Shown: in pieces, positions 1 through 6,580 of the stretch
How positions within the stretch are numbered: the stretch's first letter is position 1
How the letters are laid out: each line of letters opens with the position of its first letter
Origin: Catenuloplanes niger
Lineage (GTDB): Bacteria > Actinomycetota > Actinomycetes > Mycobacteriales > Micromonosporaceae
Reading direction: 5' to 3'
NCBI RefSeq assembly: GCF_031458255.1
Contig: NZ_JAVDYC010000001.1
Span: forward strand, 3,791,001-3,855,000
Length of the DNA: 64,000 bases
Translations under genes and position numbers: made by a program
Notes under the pieces: model-generated
Database searches by the model: none
Seen by the model: only the letters and a program-made list of their open reading frames with translations
What the model was told of the DNA's origin: nothing

Positions 1-65
1 ACGGACGGCCGTGGCCGTACCCTTGGGTAGTGGCCCGATCCTCAGTTCCGCTGCCGACGTCCGAC

Positions 66-347
66 ATGACGCCGGACGATCGGCCCTCCGATACGGCGGC
101 GACGCGTCCCCGACCGCGACCGCTCGACCCGCCGATGGTCCCGTTCGCGGTCGGCGGCACCATCGCCTGGGCCGTCGCCGGGCTGGTCCTGTTCGTCTTC
201 TTCCGCGACTGGCTGGAGTCCACCGGCCGGGCCGACTGGCTGTGGATCTGCCTGACCGGCTTCCTGCTCGGCTTCCCGGGCACGGCCACGATGATGCGTC
301 ACGACGCACGCCGGCGCCGGCGGCGCACCGACCCCGATCAGCCGTGA
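66..347 (+). CDS. DUF2530 small membrane protein
   Basis: Encodes 93 residues with a Pro/Arg-rich N-terminus (RPRPRPLDPP, residues 15-23), two hydrophobic segments at about 25-46 and 57-74, and a basic tail with six consecutive Arg. The LDPPMVPFAVGGT stretch is typical of the DUF2530 family, whose function is unknown. It is probably a two-pass inner-membrane protein. I chose the ATG at 66; an in-frame GTG at 30 would add 12 residues, and neither has a good ribosome binding site. Its 3' end overlaps the convergent DUF3027 gene by 10 bases, a pairing I recall from other actinomycetes. The family call rests on motif recognition and the function is open. Confidence 0.75.
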   Translation: MTPDDRPSDTAATRPRPRPLDPPMVPFAVGGTIAWAVAGLVLFVFFRDWLESTGRADWLWICLTGFLLGFPGTATMMRHDARRRRRRTDPDQP

Positions 348-1153
348 CCGTACGGCTCGGCGGGCTCGTCGCCCTCGACCGAGCCGGACGCGCGGCTGAC
401 CGCCACGGCCTCGACCTCGCTGTCGTCGTAGATCGTCGGCAGCTCCTCGACGTGCGTCTCCGGCTCCTGCAACGTCTCGGAGTGCGCGCCGCAGCCGTGA
501 TCGATGCTGACCGCGCGGCCGTCGTCCGGCGCGTAGAGGTTGCCGCAGACGCCGAACGCCTGCCGCAGCGCGCCGGCCAGCGGCAGGTAGAACCCGCACG
601 AGCCGCACCGGGCCGCGCGCGGGGCGGCGACCGAGATCGGGGCCTCCGGGCCGGCGTCGCCGTCGTACCACCGCTGGGCCGTGTCCTGCCGGCCGAACCG
701 GGACATCACCCGCGCCCGGCCCAGGCCCAGCTCCCAGCTGGTCTCCTCGACCGCCGGGTCGTCGGACTCCAGGTAGCCGGGCGCCAGCCGCTCGTCGTCC
801 GGCGCGGTCGGCAGCAGGTCGCCCACGCCGAGGTCGCCGGGCTGCAACCGCTCGTTCCACGGGAGCCAGCCGGGCGCCAGCAGCGCGTCCGGGCCGGGCA
901 GGAGCACGGTCTCGCAGACCGTCACGTGCTTGCTGCGTGAGACACGCGTCACCGTGACCGCCCACCGCCAGCCGCGGTAGCCGGCGAGGTGACACTCGAA
1001 GAGGTGTGTGACCAGCCGATCCCCTTCGGCGATCACCTCAAGATGCTCGCCCACCTCCGACACGTCCACATCCGTGATGGCGTCCCGCGCGATGTCGACG
1101 GCATCGGCGCAGACCTGGTCGAGTTTTGCGGGCCGGGCGGCGATCCTGCTCAC
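338..1153 (-). CDS. DUF3027 domain protein
   Basis: A soluble protein of 271 residues. The central block (VTRVSRSKHVTVCETVLLPG) and the downstream Cys-rich part (CGSC near 183-186, VCGN near 203, GCGAH near 221) match the actinobacterial DUF3027 family. The Cys/His spacing suggests a small zinc site, but no biochemical role is known. The C-terminus is acidic. The start is set at the GTG at 1153 (VSRIAARPAKLD); upstream in-frame sequence looks non-coding. It reads convergently with the DUF2530 gene and is divergent from the MFS gene at 1254, leaving 100 bases for both promoters. Confidence 0.75.
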   Translation of the reverse strand: MSRIAARPAKLDQVCADAVDIARDAITDVDVSEVGEHLEVIAEGDRLVTHLFECHLAGYRGWRWAVTVTRVSRSKHVTVCETVLLPGPDALLAPGWLPWNERLQPGDLGVGDLLPTAPDDERLAPGYLESDDPAVEETSWELGLGRARVMSRFGRQDTAQRWYDGDAGPEAPISVAAPRAARCGSCGFYLPLAGALRQAFGVCGNLYAPDDGRAVSIDHGCGAHSETLQEPETHVEELPTIYDDSEVEAVAVSRASGSVEGDEPAEPYGHG

Positions 1154-1253
1154 CCGTCCATTCTTCCCTACGCATCGGTCGCTCTCCCACTTGACCCCGA
1201 TCGGGCCCGGCCGCGTGGGGCGAATGTGGCCCGGATGGGCGAGGATGGACGGC

Positions 1254-3209
1254 ATGGATTTCCTGGCGCTGTTGATCCGGGGCGTCCGGCTCCTCCTCCG
1301 CGGCGCGGTCTCCGGCACCAGGTGGGCCGGGCGGCATGCCGGAGTGGTTCGCGCCAAGGGCGCCGGCGGCGAGACCGGCATGATCCGCCTGATGGACCTG
1401 CACGCCGCGTCCGTCGCCGGCGACACGCTCATCACGCTGGGCCTGGCCGGCACGATCTTCTTCGCGGTCCCGCTCGGTGAGGCGCGCGGCAAGGTGGCGC
1501 TCTACCTGCTGATCACCATGGTGCCGTTCGCGCTGCTCGCCCCGGTCGTCGGCCCGCTGCTCGACCACTTCCGGCACGGCCGGCGGTACGCGCTGGCCAC
1601 CACCATGCTCGGCCGCGCGTTCCTGGCCTGGCTCATCTCCGACAACCTCGACGGGTTCGCGCTCTACCCGGCCGCGTTCGGCGTGCTGGCGCTGTCCCGG
1701 GCGTACGGCGTGGCCCGCGCCGCCGCGGTTCCCCGCCTGCTGCCGGCCGGGCTCAGCCTCTCCCAGGCCGGCGCGCGCGGCAGCGTCTACGGCACCATCG
1801 CCGGCACCGTCGTGCTGCCGCTCGGCCTCGCCGCGGTCTGGGTCGGCCCGCAGTGGCCGCTGCGCGTCGCCGCGATCATCTTCCTGGCCGGCATGGTGAT
1901 CGCGCTGCGGTTGCCGCCCAAGGCCGACTCGGAGCCGCCGGAGGCGGTACCGCGCCCGATCACCGCGATCTTCGGGATGCGGCGCGGCGGCCCGCGCGCG
2001 CTGGACGGCCCACTCGTCCTCGCCGCCGTGGTCGGCGCGTCCTCGCTGCGCGCGGTCTACGGCTTCCTGCTGCTCTTCTCCGCCTTCGCGATCAAGGGCG
2101 ACGAGCTGGCGTCGATGCTGTTCGGCCGTGCCATCGGCGACCAGGCCGCGCTCGGGGTGGTCGGCGCCGCGCTCGGCCTCGGCACGTTCCTGGCCACCGC
2201 GGCCGGCACCCGGCTGCGCATCCACCGGCCGCTCTGGCTGCAGTCCACCGGCCTGGTCCTCGTCGCCGGCCTGGCCGTGCTCACCGTCATCCGGCCCACG
2301 CTGACGATGCTCGCGCTGCTGGCGCTGGTCACCGCGGCGATGTCCGGCATCGCGAAGCTCACCGTGGACGCCACCATCCAGGAGCGCATCTCGGAACGGC
2401 TCCGGGCCAGCGCGTTCGCCCACTCCGAGACGCTGCTGATGCTGGCCTGGGTGGCCGGTGGCGCGGTCGCGCTGATCCCGCTGGGCATCCAGCCCGGCCT
2501 CGCGGTCCCGGCGATCTTCGCGGTCCTCGCCGCGATCCGGGCCGGCTGGACCGTCACCAGCCTGCGCGGCGAACGCCTCACCGGCCTCCCGGCCGCGCCT
2601 CTCGGCACACCGGAACTCACCGCGGAACCCTTCGACGGTACGGATACCCGCGCGCCGGCCGACGCGGAGCCGCCCGCCGCGGCCCGTCCGCCGGAGGACG
2701 TCACGCCGGCCGACCCGTGGGCCCCGCCGCCGCGCCGCCCGGCGCCGTACCGCAGCGGCACCACCGACACACGCACCGCGTCCCGGCCGTCGGCCCCGCC
2801 CGGTCCGCCCGCCCCCGCCGGCGGGGAGGCCGGCGGCGGGGAGGCCGGCGGCGGGGAGGCCGGCGGCGCGGGCGGTTCCGGGAGCGTGGGTGCCGGCGGG
2901 CGGACGCGGTGGTGGCAGCGCCGGAAGCGCGCCGCGCCGGACGCCCCGACGGTGCCGAACCTGCCCCGTGCCACGTCCCGGGCGGCCACCGGAACCCCGC
3001 CGGGGACCACGGCACCGCCGGCCAGCCCGGCCGCGGGACGTGGCACGTCCCGGCCGCACGATCCGGACCTGCCGCCGACCCGCGTCGACACCCCGCCCAC
3101 CCGGGTCGACGACGGCCGGGACGCGCCGCCGCCCGGCTTCCACGTCTACCGCCCGTCGTCGTCCGGCCGGAACCGCCCGCCGGACTCCGGCGACAGCGGC
3201 CAGGCATGA
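1254..3209 (+). CDS. MFS-type transporter with long disordered C-terminal tail
   Basis: Codes for 651 residues. Roughly residues 45-440 contain the evenly spaced hydrophobic helices of a major facilitator permease, including the loop DHFRHGRRYALATTMLGRA typical of the EntS/MFS_3 class. Residues 450-651 form a Pro/Ala/Gly/Arg-rich, probably cytoplasmic disordered tail ending in TRVDTPPTRVDDGRD. The substrate cannot be inferred. The ATG at 1254 was preferred because GAGG lies 9 bases upstream; an in-frame ATG at 1245 sits directly on that GAGG. The tail carries a short 15-bp tandem repeat. The gene ends 7 bases before mqnB, so the two may be co-transcribed without a functional link. Confidence 0.8.
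   Translation: MDFLALLIRGVRLLLRGAVSGTRWAGRHAGVVRAKGAGGETGMIRLMDLHAASVAGDTLITLGLAGTIFFAVPLGEARGKVALYLLITMVPFALLAPVVGPLLDHFRHGRRYALATTMLGRAFLAWLISDNLDGFALYPAAFGVLALSRAYGVARAAAVPRLLPAGLSLSQAGARGSVYGTIAGTVVLPLGLAAVWVGPQWPLRVAAIIFLAGMVIALRLPPKADSEPPEAVPRPITAIFGMRRGGPRALDGPLVLAAVVGASSLRAVYGFLLLFSAFAIKGDELASMLFGRAIGDQAALGVVGAALGLGTFLATAAGTRLRIHRPLWLQSTGLVLVAGLAVLTVIRPTLTMLALLALVTAAMSGIAKLTVDATIQERISERLRASAFAHSETLLMLAWVAGGAVALIPLGIQPGLAVPAIFAVLAAIRAGWTVTSLRGERLTGLPAAPLGTPELTAEPFDGTDTRAPADAEPPAAARPPEDVTPADPWAPPPRRPAPYRSGTTDTRTASRPSAPPGPPAPAGGEAGGGEAGGGEAGGAGGSGSVGAGGRTRWWQRRKRAAPDAPTVPNLPRATSRAATGTPPGTTAPPASPAAGRGTSRPHDPDLPPTRVDTPPTRVDDGRDAPPPGFHVYRPSSSGRNRPPDSGDSGQA
2822..2866 (+). repeat. 15-bp tandem repeat x3 in MFS tail
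   Basis: Three copies of a 15-base unit (cggggaggccggcgg) encode repeated Gly-Gly-Glu-Ala-Gly pentapeptides in the disordered tail of the transporter. The period keeps the reading frame, so copy-number change would only lengthen the tail. Confidence 0.85.
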
Positions 3210-3216
3210 TCAGGCG

Positions 3217-3981
3217 GTGCTGATCTCATACCCGGGCCCGCTCCTCGTGGTGACCGCCGTCGAGCCCGAGGCGGACGCGGTCCGCGCCGGACTCACCGGT
3301 CGCGGCGGACCGGCGGCGCCCGGCGCCCCCGCGGCTCCCGGTGCGCCCGCGGCTCCCGGTGCGCCCGCGGCTCCGGGTGCGTCCGCGGCCCGGACGGACG
3401 TCGTGGTCGCCGTGGTCGGGGTCGGGTCGGCGGAGGCCGCGGCCGGGACCGCGCGTCTGCTGGCGCTCGCGGAGGCCGCCGGCCGCCGCTACGCCGCCGT
3501 GCTGTCCGTGGGGATCGGTGGCGGCCTGCCCGGGCGCGCAGCCGTCGGCGATACCGTGATCGCCACCCGCAGCGTCGCCGCCGACCTGGGCGCCGACTCG
3601 CCCGACGGCTACCTGCCGATCGAGCGGCTGGGCTTCGGCAACAGCACCGCGGTCGCCGACGACGGCCTGTCCGCGTCGCTGCGCGCCGCCCTGCCCGGCG
3701 CGCCGGCCGGCGACGTGCTGACCGTCAACACGGTGACCGGCACCGCCGCCCGCGCCGCCGAGCTGGCCGCCCGGCACCCGGCCGCGCTGGCCGAGGCGAT
3801 GGAGGGCTACGGCGTCGCCGTGGCCGCCCGCGCGGCCGGGTTGCCCTTCGCCGAACTGCGCACGATCTCGAATCCGGTCGGCCCCCGCGACCGTGCCGCC
3901 TGGAACCTCCCGGCCGCGTTCACCGCGCTGACCGCCGCCTTCACCGCGCTGAGAACCTCCCGGCCGCCTTCACCGCGCTGA
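3217..3981 (+). CDS. mqnB: futalosine hydrolase (menaquinone biosynthesis)
   Basis: MqnB releases hypoxanthine from futalosine to give dehypoxanthine futalosine in the alternative menaquinone pathway. The 254-residue product has the nucleoside phosphorylase/hydrolase fold signatures VLSVGIGGGLPG, IATRSVAADLGADSPDGY and EAMEGYGVA, the last holding the conserved Met-Glu of the ribose site. The start is a GTG at 3217 giving MLISYPGPLLVVTAVEPEADA. Two oddities stand out. Residues 32-58 are a Pro-Ala-Gly insertion built from 18-bp repeats between the first helix and second strand. The C-terminus is altered by a frame-shifting 50-bp-offset duplication. mqnD follows 325 bases downstream. Catalytic parts look intact, so the enzyme is probably active. 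Confidence 0.88.
   Translation: MLISYPGPLLVVTAVEPEADAVRAGLTGRGGPAAPGAPAAPGAPAAPGAPAAPGASAARTDVVVAVVGVGSAEAAAGTARLLALAEAAGRRYAAVLSVGIGGGLPGRAAVGDTVIATRSVAADLGADSPDGYLPIERLGFGNSTAVADDGLSASLRAALPGAPAGDVLTVNTVTGTAARAAELAARHPAALAEAMEGYGVAVAARAAGLPFAELRTISNPVGPRDRAAWNLPAAFTALTAAFTALRTSRPPSPR
3325..3390 (+). repeat. 18-bp tandem repeat in mqnB
   Basis: Three 18-base units (3325, 3343, 3361) differ by single bases and are followed by a partial fourth. Each encodes Ala-Pro-Ala-Ala-Pro-Gly. They form a low-complexity loop in an otherwise compact enzyme family. Confidence 0.9.
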
Positions 3982-3986
3982 CCGCC
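3904..3986 (+). repeat. 50-bp-offset direct duplication at 3' end of mqnB
   Basis: The 33 bases at 3904-3936 recur at 3954-3986 with one mismatch (g to c). The offset of 50 is not a multiple of three, so the second copy is read in another frame. The mqnB stop codon (3979-3981) lies inside it. Read in the frame of the first copy, the second would continue NLPAAFTALTAFGALPPGPG and stop near 4073. Confidence 0.85.
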
Positions 3987-4306
3987 TTCGGCGCGCTCCC
4001 GCCCGGGCCCGGCCGGGTCACCGGGCACGACGTCGCGCGCGAGCCCGCCGACGAGTTCGGCCGGCCCCGGTAGGCACGCCCGATCCCCGCCCTCGGCCGG
4101 CACGCCGGGCCCGGGCTGCCCCTCGGCACGGCGCGTGGCGTGTCCGGGGACGGTGGTGGTTCTCGGTGACCGGGCCGGGACCGGCAGGGAGGAGCGCCAG
4201 CGACGACCGGTGCCCGCGGGAGCACACCCGGCGGCACCACGCCGGGAGCGGGAAAATAGCCGAACGCCACAGCGGAACCGGCGGCCGGGCTGGTTACCGT
4301 TGCGGG
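3982..4306. other. intergenic region between mqnB and mqnD
   Basis: These 325 bases hold the end of the duplicated segment and the likely remnant of an older mqnB C-terminal reading frame (to about 4073). The rest is GC-rich DNA with no credible gene, terminator or clear promoter that I can see. Whether mqnD has its own promoter here cannot be decided. Confidence 0.5.
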
Positions 4307-5125
4307 ATGGAACCGCTGTCTGTGGCGTATTCGCCGTGTCCGAACGATACGTTCGTCTTTCACGCTCTGGCGCACGGACTGGTGGCCGGCGCGCCGCCGG
4401 TGGACGTGACGTTCGCGGACGTGGACGTGACCAACACGGCGGCGGAACGCGGCGAGTTCGACCTGGTGAAGGTCTCCTACGCGGCGCTGCCCTGGCTGCT
4501 GGACAAGTACGAGCTGCTGCCGTGCGGCGGTGCGCTGGGCCGTGGCTGCGGCCCGCTGCTGCTGGTCAACGACGACCGGGCGGACCTGGCCGGCGCGACC
4601 GTGGCGGTGCCGGGCGACCGGACCACGGCCTACCTGCTGTTCCGGCTCTGGGCCGGTGACCGGCAGCCGGCGAACGTCGAGGTGGTGCCGTTCCACGAGA
4701 TCATGCCGGGGGTCGCGGCCGGGCGCTGGGACGCGGGTCTGGTGATCCACGAGGCGCGGTTCACGTATCAGAACCACGGGCTGCGGTCGCTGGTCGACCT
4801 GGGCGAGTGGTGGGAGTCGGACACCGGGCTGCCGATCCCGCTGGGCGCGATCCTGGCGCGGCGCGGGAAGGTCGACCCGGCGGCCGCGACCGCGTGGATC
4901 CAGGAGTCGGTGCGGGCCGCGTGGGCGGATCCGGCGGCGAGCCGGGAGTACGTGATGACGCACGCGCAGGAGATGGATCCGGCGGTCCAGGAACAGCACA
5001 TCGCGCTGTACGTCAACGAGTTCACCGCGGAGCTGGGCGACGAGGGCTACGAGGCGGTGAACGCGCTGCTCGGGCGGGCGGCGAAGGCCGGGTTCACGCC
5101 CGCGGTGCCGCCGCTGCGGCGATGA
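4307..5125 (+). CDS. mqnD: 1,4-dihydroxy-6-naphthoate synthase (menaquinone biosynthesis)
   Basis: MqnD converts cyclic dehypoxanthine futalosine to 1,4-dihydroxy-6-naphthoate, the last dedicated ring-forming step of the futalosine route. The 272-residue protein starts SVAYSPCPNDTFVFHALAHG, the hallmark N-terminus, with the SPCPNDT substrate loop at residues 9-15. It continues with DVTNTAAERGEFDLVKVSYAA and the GLVIHEARFTYQ block of this periplasmic-binding-protein-like fold. The ATG at 4307 (MEPLSVAYSP) is the natural start. Together with mqnB it shows that the organism makes menaquinone by the futalosine pathway; mqnA, mqnC and mqnE are not in this window. A strong hairpin follows the stop codon. 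Confidence 0.92.
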   Translation: MEPLSVAYSPCPNDTFVFHALAHGLVAGAPPVDVTFADVDVTNTAAERGEFDLVKVSYAALPWLLDKYELLPCGGALGRGCGPLLLVNDDRADLAGATVAVPGDRTTAYLLFRLWAGDRQPANVEVVPFHEIMPGVAAGRWDAGLVIHEARFTYQNHGLRSLVDLGEWWESDTGLPIPLGAILARRGKVDPAAATAWIQESVRAAWADPAASREYVMTHAQEMDPAVQEQHIALYVNEFTAELGDEGYEAVNALLGRAAKAGFTPAVPPLRR

Positions 5126-5127
5126 GA

Positions 5128-5151
5128 GAAGGGGCCCCGAGGGGCCCCTTC
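5128..5151. terminator. bidirectional hairpin terminator
   Basis: A perfect 11-bp stem (GAAGGGGCCCC / GGGGCCCCTTC) with a 2-base loop lies between the convergent mqnD and cold-shock genes. It sits 2 bases after the mqnD stop and 16 bases from the other stop, and can serve both strands. Confidence 0.85.
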
Positions 5152-5167
5152 CCCACCGGAACCGGGC

Positions 5168-5554
5168 CTAGATCTCCAGCTCGCGGGCGACCGCGTGGAC
5201 GACCTGGGCGACCTTCTGCGCGCTGCGCTTGTCCGGGAAACGGCCCCGGCGCAGGTCGGGCTGGATCTTCGCCTCCAGCACCTTGATCATGTCTTCGATG
5301 AGGCCGTGCAGCTCCTCGGCGGGGCGTCGGCGCAGCTCGGAGACGGAGGGCGGGGCCTCCAGCAGCTTGACGCCCATCGCCTGCGCGCCCTTGCGGCTGT
5401 CGACGACCCCGAACTCGATCTTCTGCCCGCCCTTGAGCTCCGTGACACCCGCGGGGAGCGCGCCCTTGGGCAGGAACACGTCGCCGCCTTCATCACTGGT
5501 GACGAAACCGTAGCCCTTCTGCGCGTCGTACCACTTCACTCGACCCGTAGGCAC
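5168..5554 (-). CDS. cold-shock domain protein with C-terminal extension
   Basis: The first ~65 of 128 residues are an OB-fold cold-shock domain with RNP1 KGYGFV and an RNP2-like VFLPKG, so it should bind single-stranded nucleic acid. In RNP2 the usual VFVH is replaced by VFLP, losing the conserved His. Residues 70-128 add a helical, charged extension (LRRRPAEELHGLIEDMIKVL) absent from 67-residue Csp proteins but common in an actinobacterial subclass. The GTG at 5554 has GAGG at a 6-base spacing; the TTG at 5566 is too close to that site. Likely role: RNA chaperone in growth or cold adaptation. Confidence 0.85.
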   Translation of the reverse strand: MPTGRVKWYDAQKGYGFVTSDEGGDVFLPKGALPAGVTELKGGQKIEFGVVDSRKGAQAMGVKLLEAPPSVSELRRRPAEELHGLIEDMIKVLEAKIQPDLRRGRFPDKRSAQKVAQVVHAVARELEI

Positions 5555-5657
5555 CGCGGACCTCAACTCCGTTGGACAGACGGGCGGCCGGAGTGCCGCC
5601 CTGTGCCCACAAGGCTACTGACCGCGCCGGTGCGGACCAACCGCAATCCCGGCCGCC

Positions 5658-6272
5658 TCAGTCGACCCGGTGGGCCAGATGATCGTCCAACCAGCCGGGG
5701 AACTCCGCGAGATCGGTGAGGACCGCGGTCGCTCCGGCGTCGCGCAGCTCCGCGGCCGAGCACGGACCGGTGGCCACGCCCACGCCGGGGACCCCGGCGG
5801 TGCGGGCGGCGACCATGTCGGCGATGTGGTCACCGACGTAGAGGCCGACGCCGTGCTCCAGGATCGCGGTCGCCTTGCCCTCGGCGAAGAGGTCACCGGC
5901 GATCTCGTCAACCGGCAGGCCGAGGTGGTCGGTGTGCAGCCGGGCCAGGCGGCCGAGCTTGGACGTGACGACCACCACACGCCCGCCCCGGGAGCGCACC
6001 GCGGCCAGCGCGTCCAGCGCACCGGGCATCGGCAGGCTCGGGAGGACCGCGTGGTCCGGGTAGAGCGCGCGGAACAGCGTGACCGCGTCCTCGACCGCGT
6101 CCGGCGGGAACCAGTGGGCCAGCTCGGTGCGCAGCGGCGGGCCGAGCCGGCTGACCGCGAGGTCGGCGTCGACCGGGACACCGGTGCGCGCGGTCAGCTC
6201 CCGGTAGTTCGCGGCGAGGCCGGGCCGGGAGTCGATCAGCGTCATGTCCAGGTCGAAGCCGACCGATATCAC
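5658..6272 (-). CDS. HAD-superfamily phosphatase (Gph-like)
   Basis: A 204-residue haloacid dehalogenase phosphatase. Motif I is FDLDMT (nucleophile Asp7, acid Asp9), motif II is VVTSK, and motif IV is VGDHIADM. A helical cap lies between residues 20 and 85. It resembles phosphoglycolate phosphatase/pyrophosphatase PpaX-type enzymes; the substrate cannot be assigned. The start is the GTG at 6272, one base after the stop of the upstream 61-residue gene, so the two form an operon. No separate ribosome binding site is evident, suggesting translational coupling. Confidence 0.82.
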   Translation of the reverse strand: MISVGFDLDMTLIDSRPGLAANYRELTARTGVPVDADLAVSRLGPPLRTELAHWFPPDAVEDAVTLFRALYPDHAVLPSLPMPGALDALAAVRSRGGRVVVVTSKLGRLARLHTDHLGLPVDEIAGDLFAEGKATAILEHGVGLYVGDHIADMVAARTAGVPGVGVATGPCSAAELRDAGATAVLTDLAEFPGWLDDHLAHRVD

Positions 6273-6273
6273 G

Positions 6274-6459
6274 TCAGTGCCCGGAGTCGCTGCGGTGGTA
6301 CGTCAGGCGGTCGACCGGCAGCGGGAACGTCTGGTCGTCGCCGAACGGCGAGGGCGCGCCCGGGCGGTCCGCGGCGAACTCGGAGATCGGCAGGTGACCG
6401 GGCTTCGGCGTCTTGGACCGCACCTTCTCCTGGGCGGCGGGCTTCTCCGTCCGTGCCAT
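6274..6459 (-). CDS. small basic protein of unknown function
   Basis: Codes for 61 residues starting MARTEKPAAQEKVRSKTPKP and ending DRLTYHRSDSGH. The N-terminal half is Lys/Ala-rich and the remainder hydrophilic, with no membrane segment or recognisable domain. AGGGAG lies 7 bases before the ATG, which supports translation. It leads an operon with the HAD phosphatase (1-base gap) and is divergent from the helicase-associated gene at 6581. I do not recognise a family; a role in DNA or RNA binding would be a guess from charge only. Confidence 0.6.
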   Translation of the reverse strand: MARTEKPAAQEKVRSKTPKPGHLPISEFAADRPGAPSPFGDDQTFPLPVDRLTYHRSDSGH

Positions 6460-6580
6460 GCTGCTGCTCCCTAGCTGTCGGTGATGCTTCCGATGAGAAT
6501 GTTCCCACCGGGTCCTCGTCCGGGGATCATCGTCCCATGGATCTCCAGCGCCGGGCGCGGCCGGATAGCGTTGAAGGACG

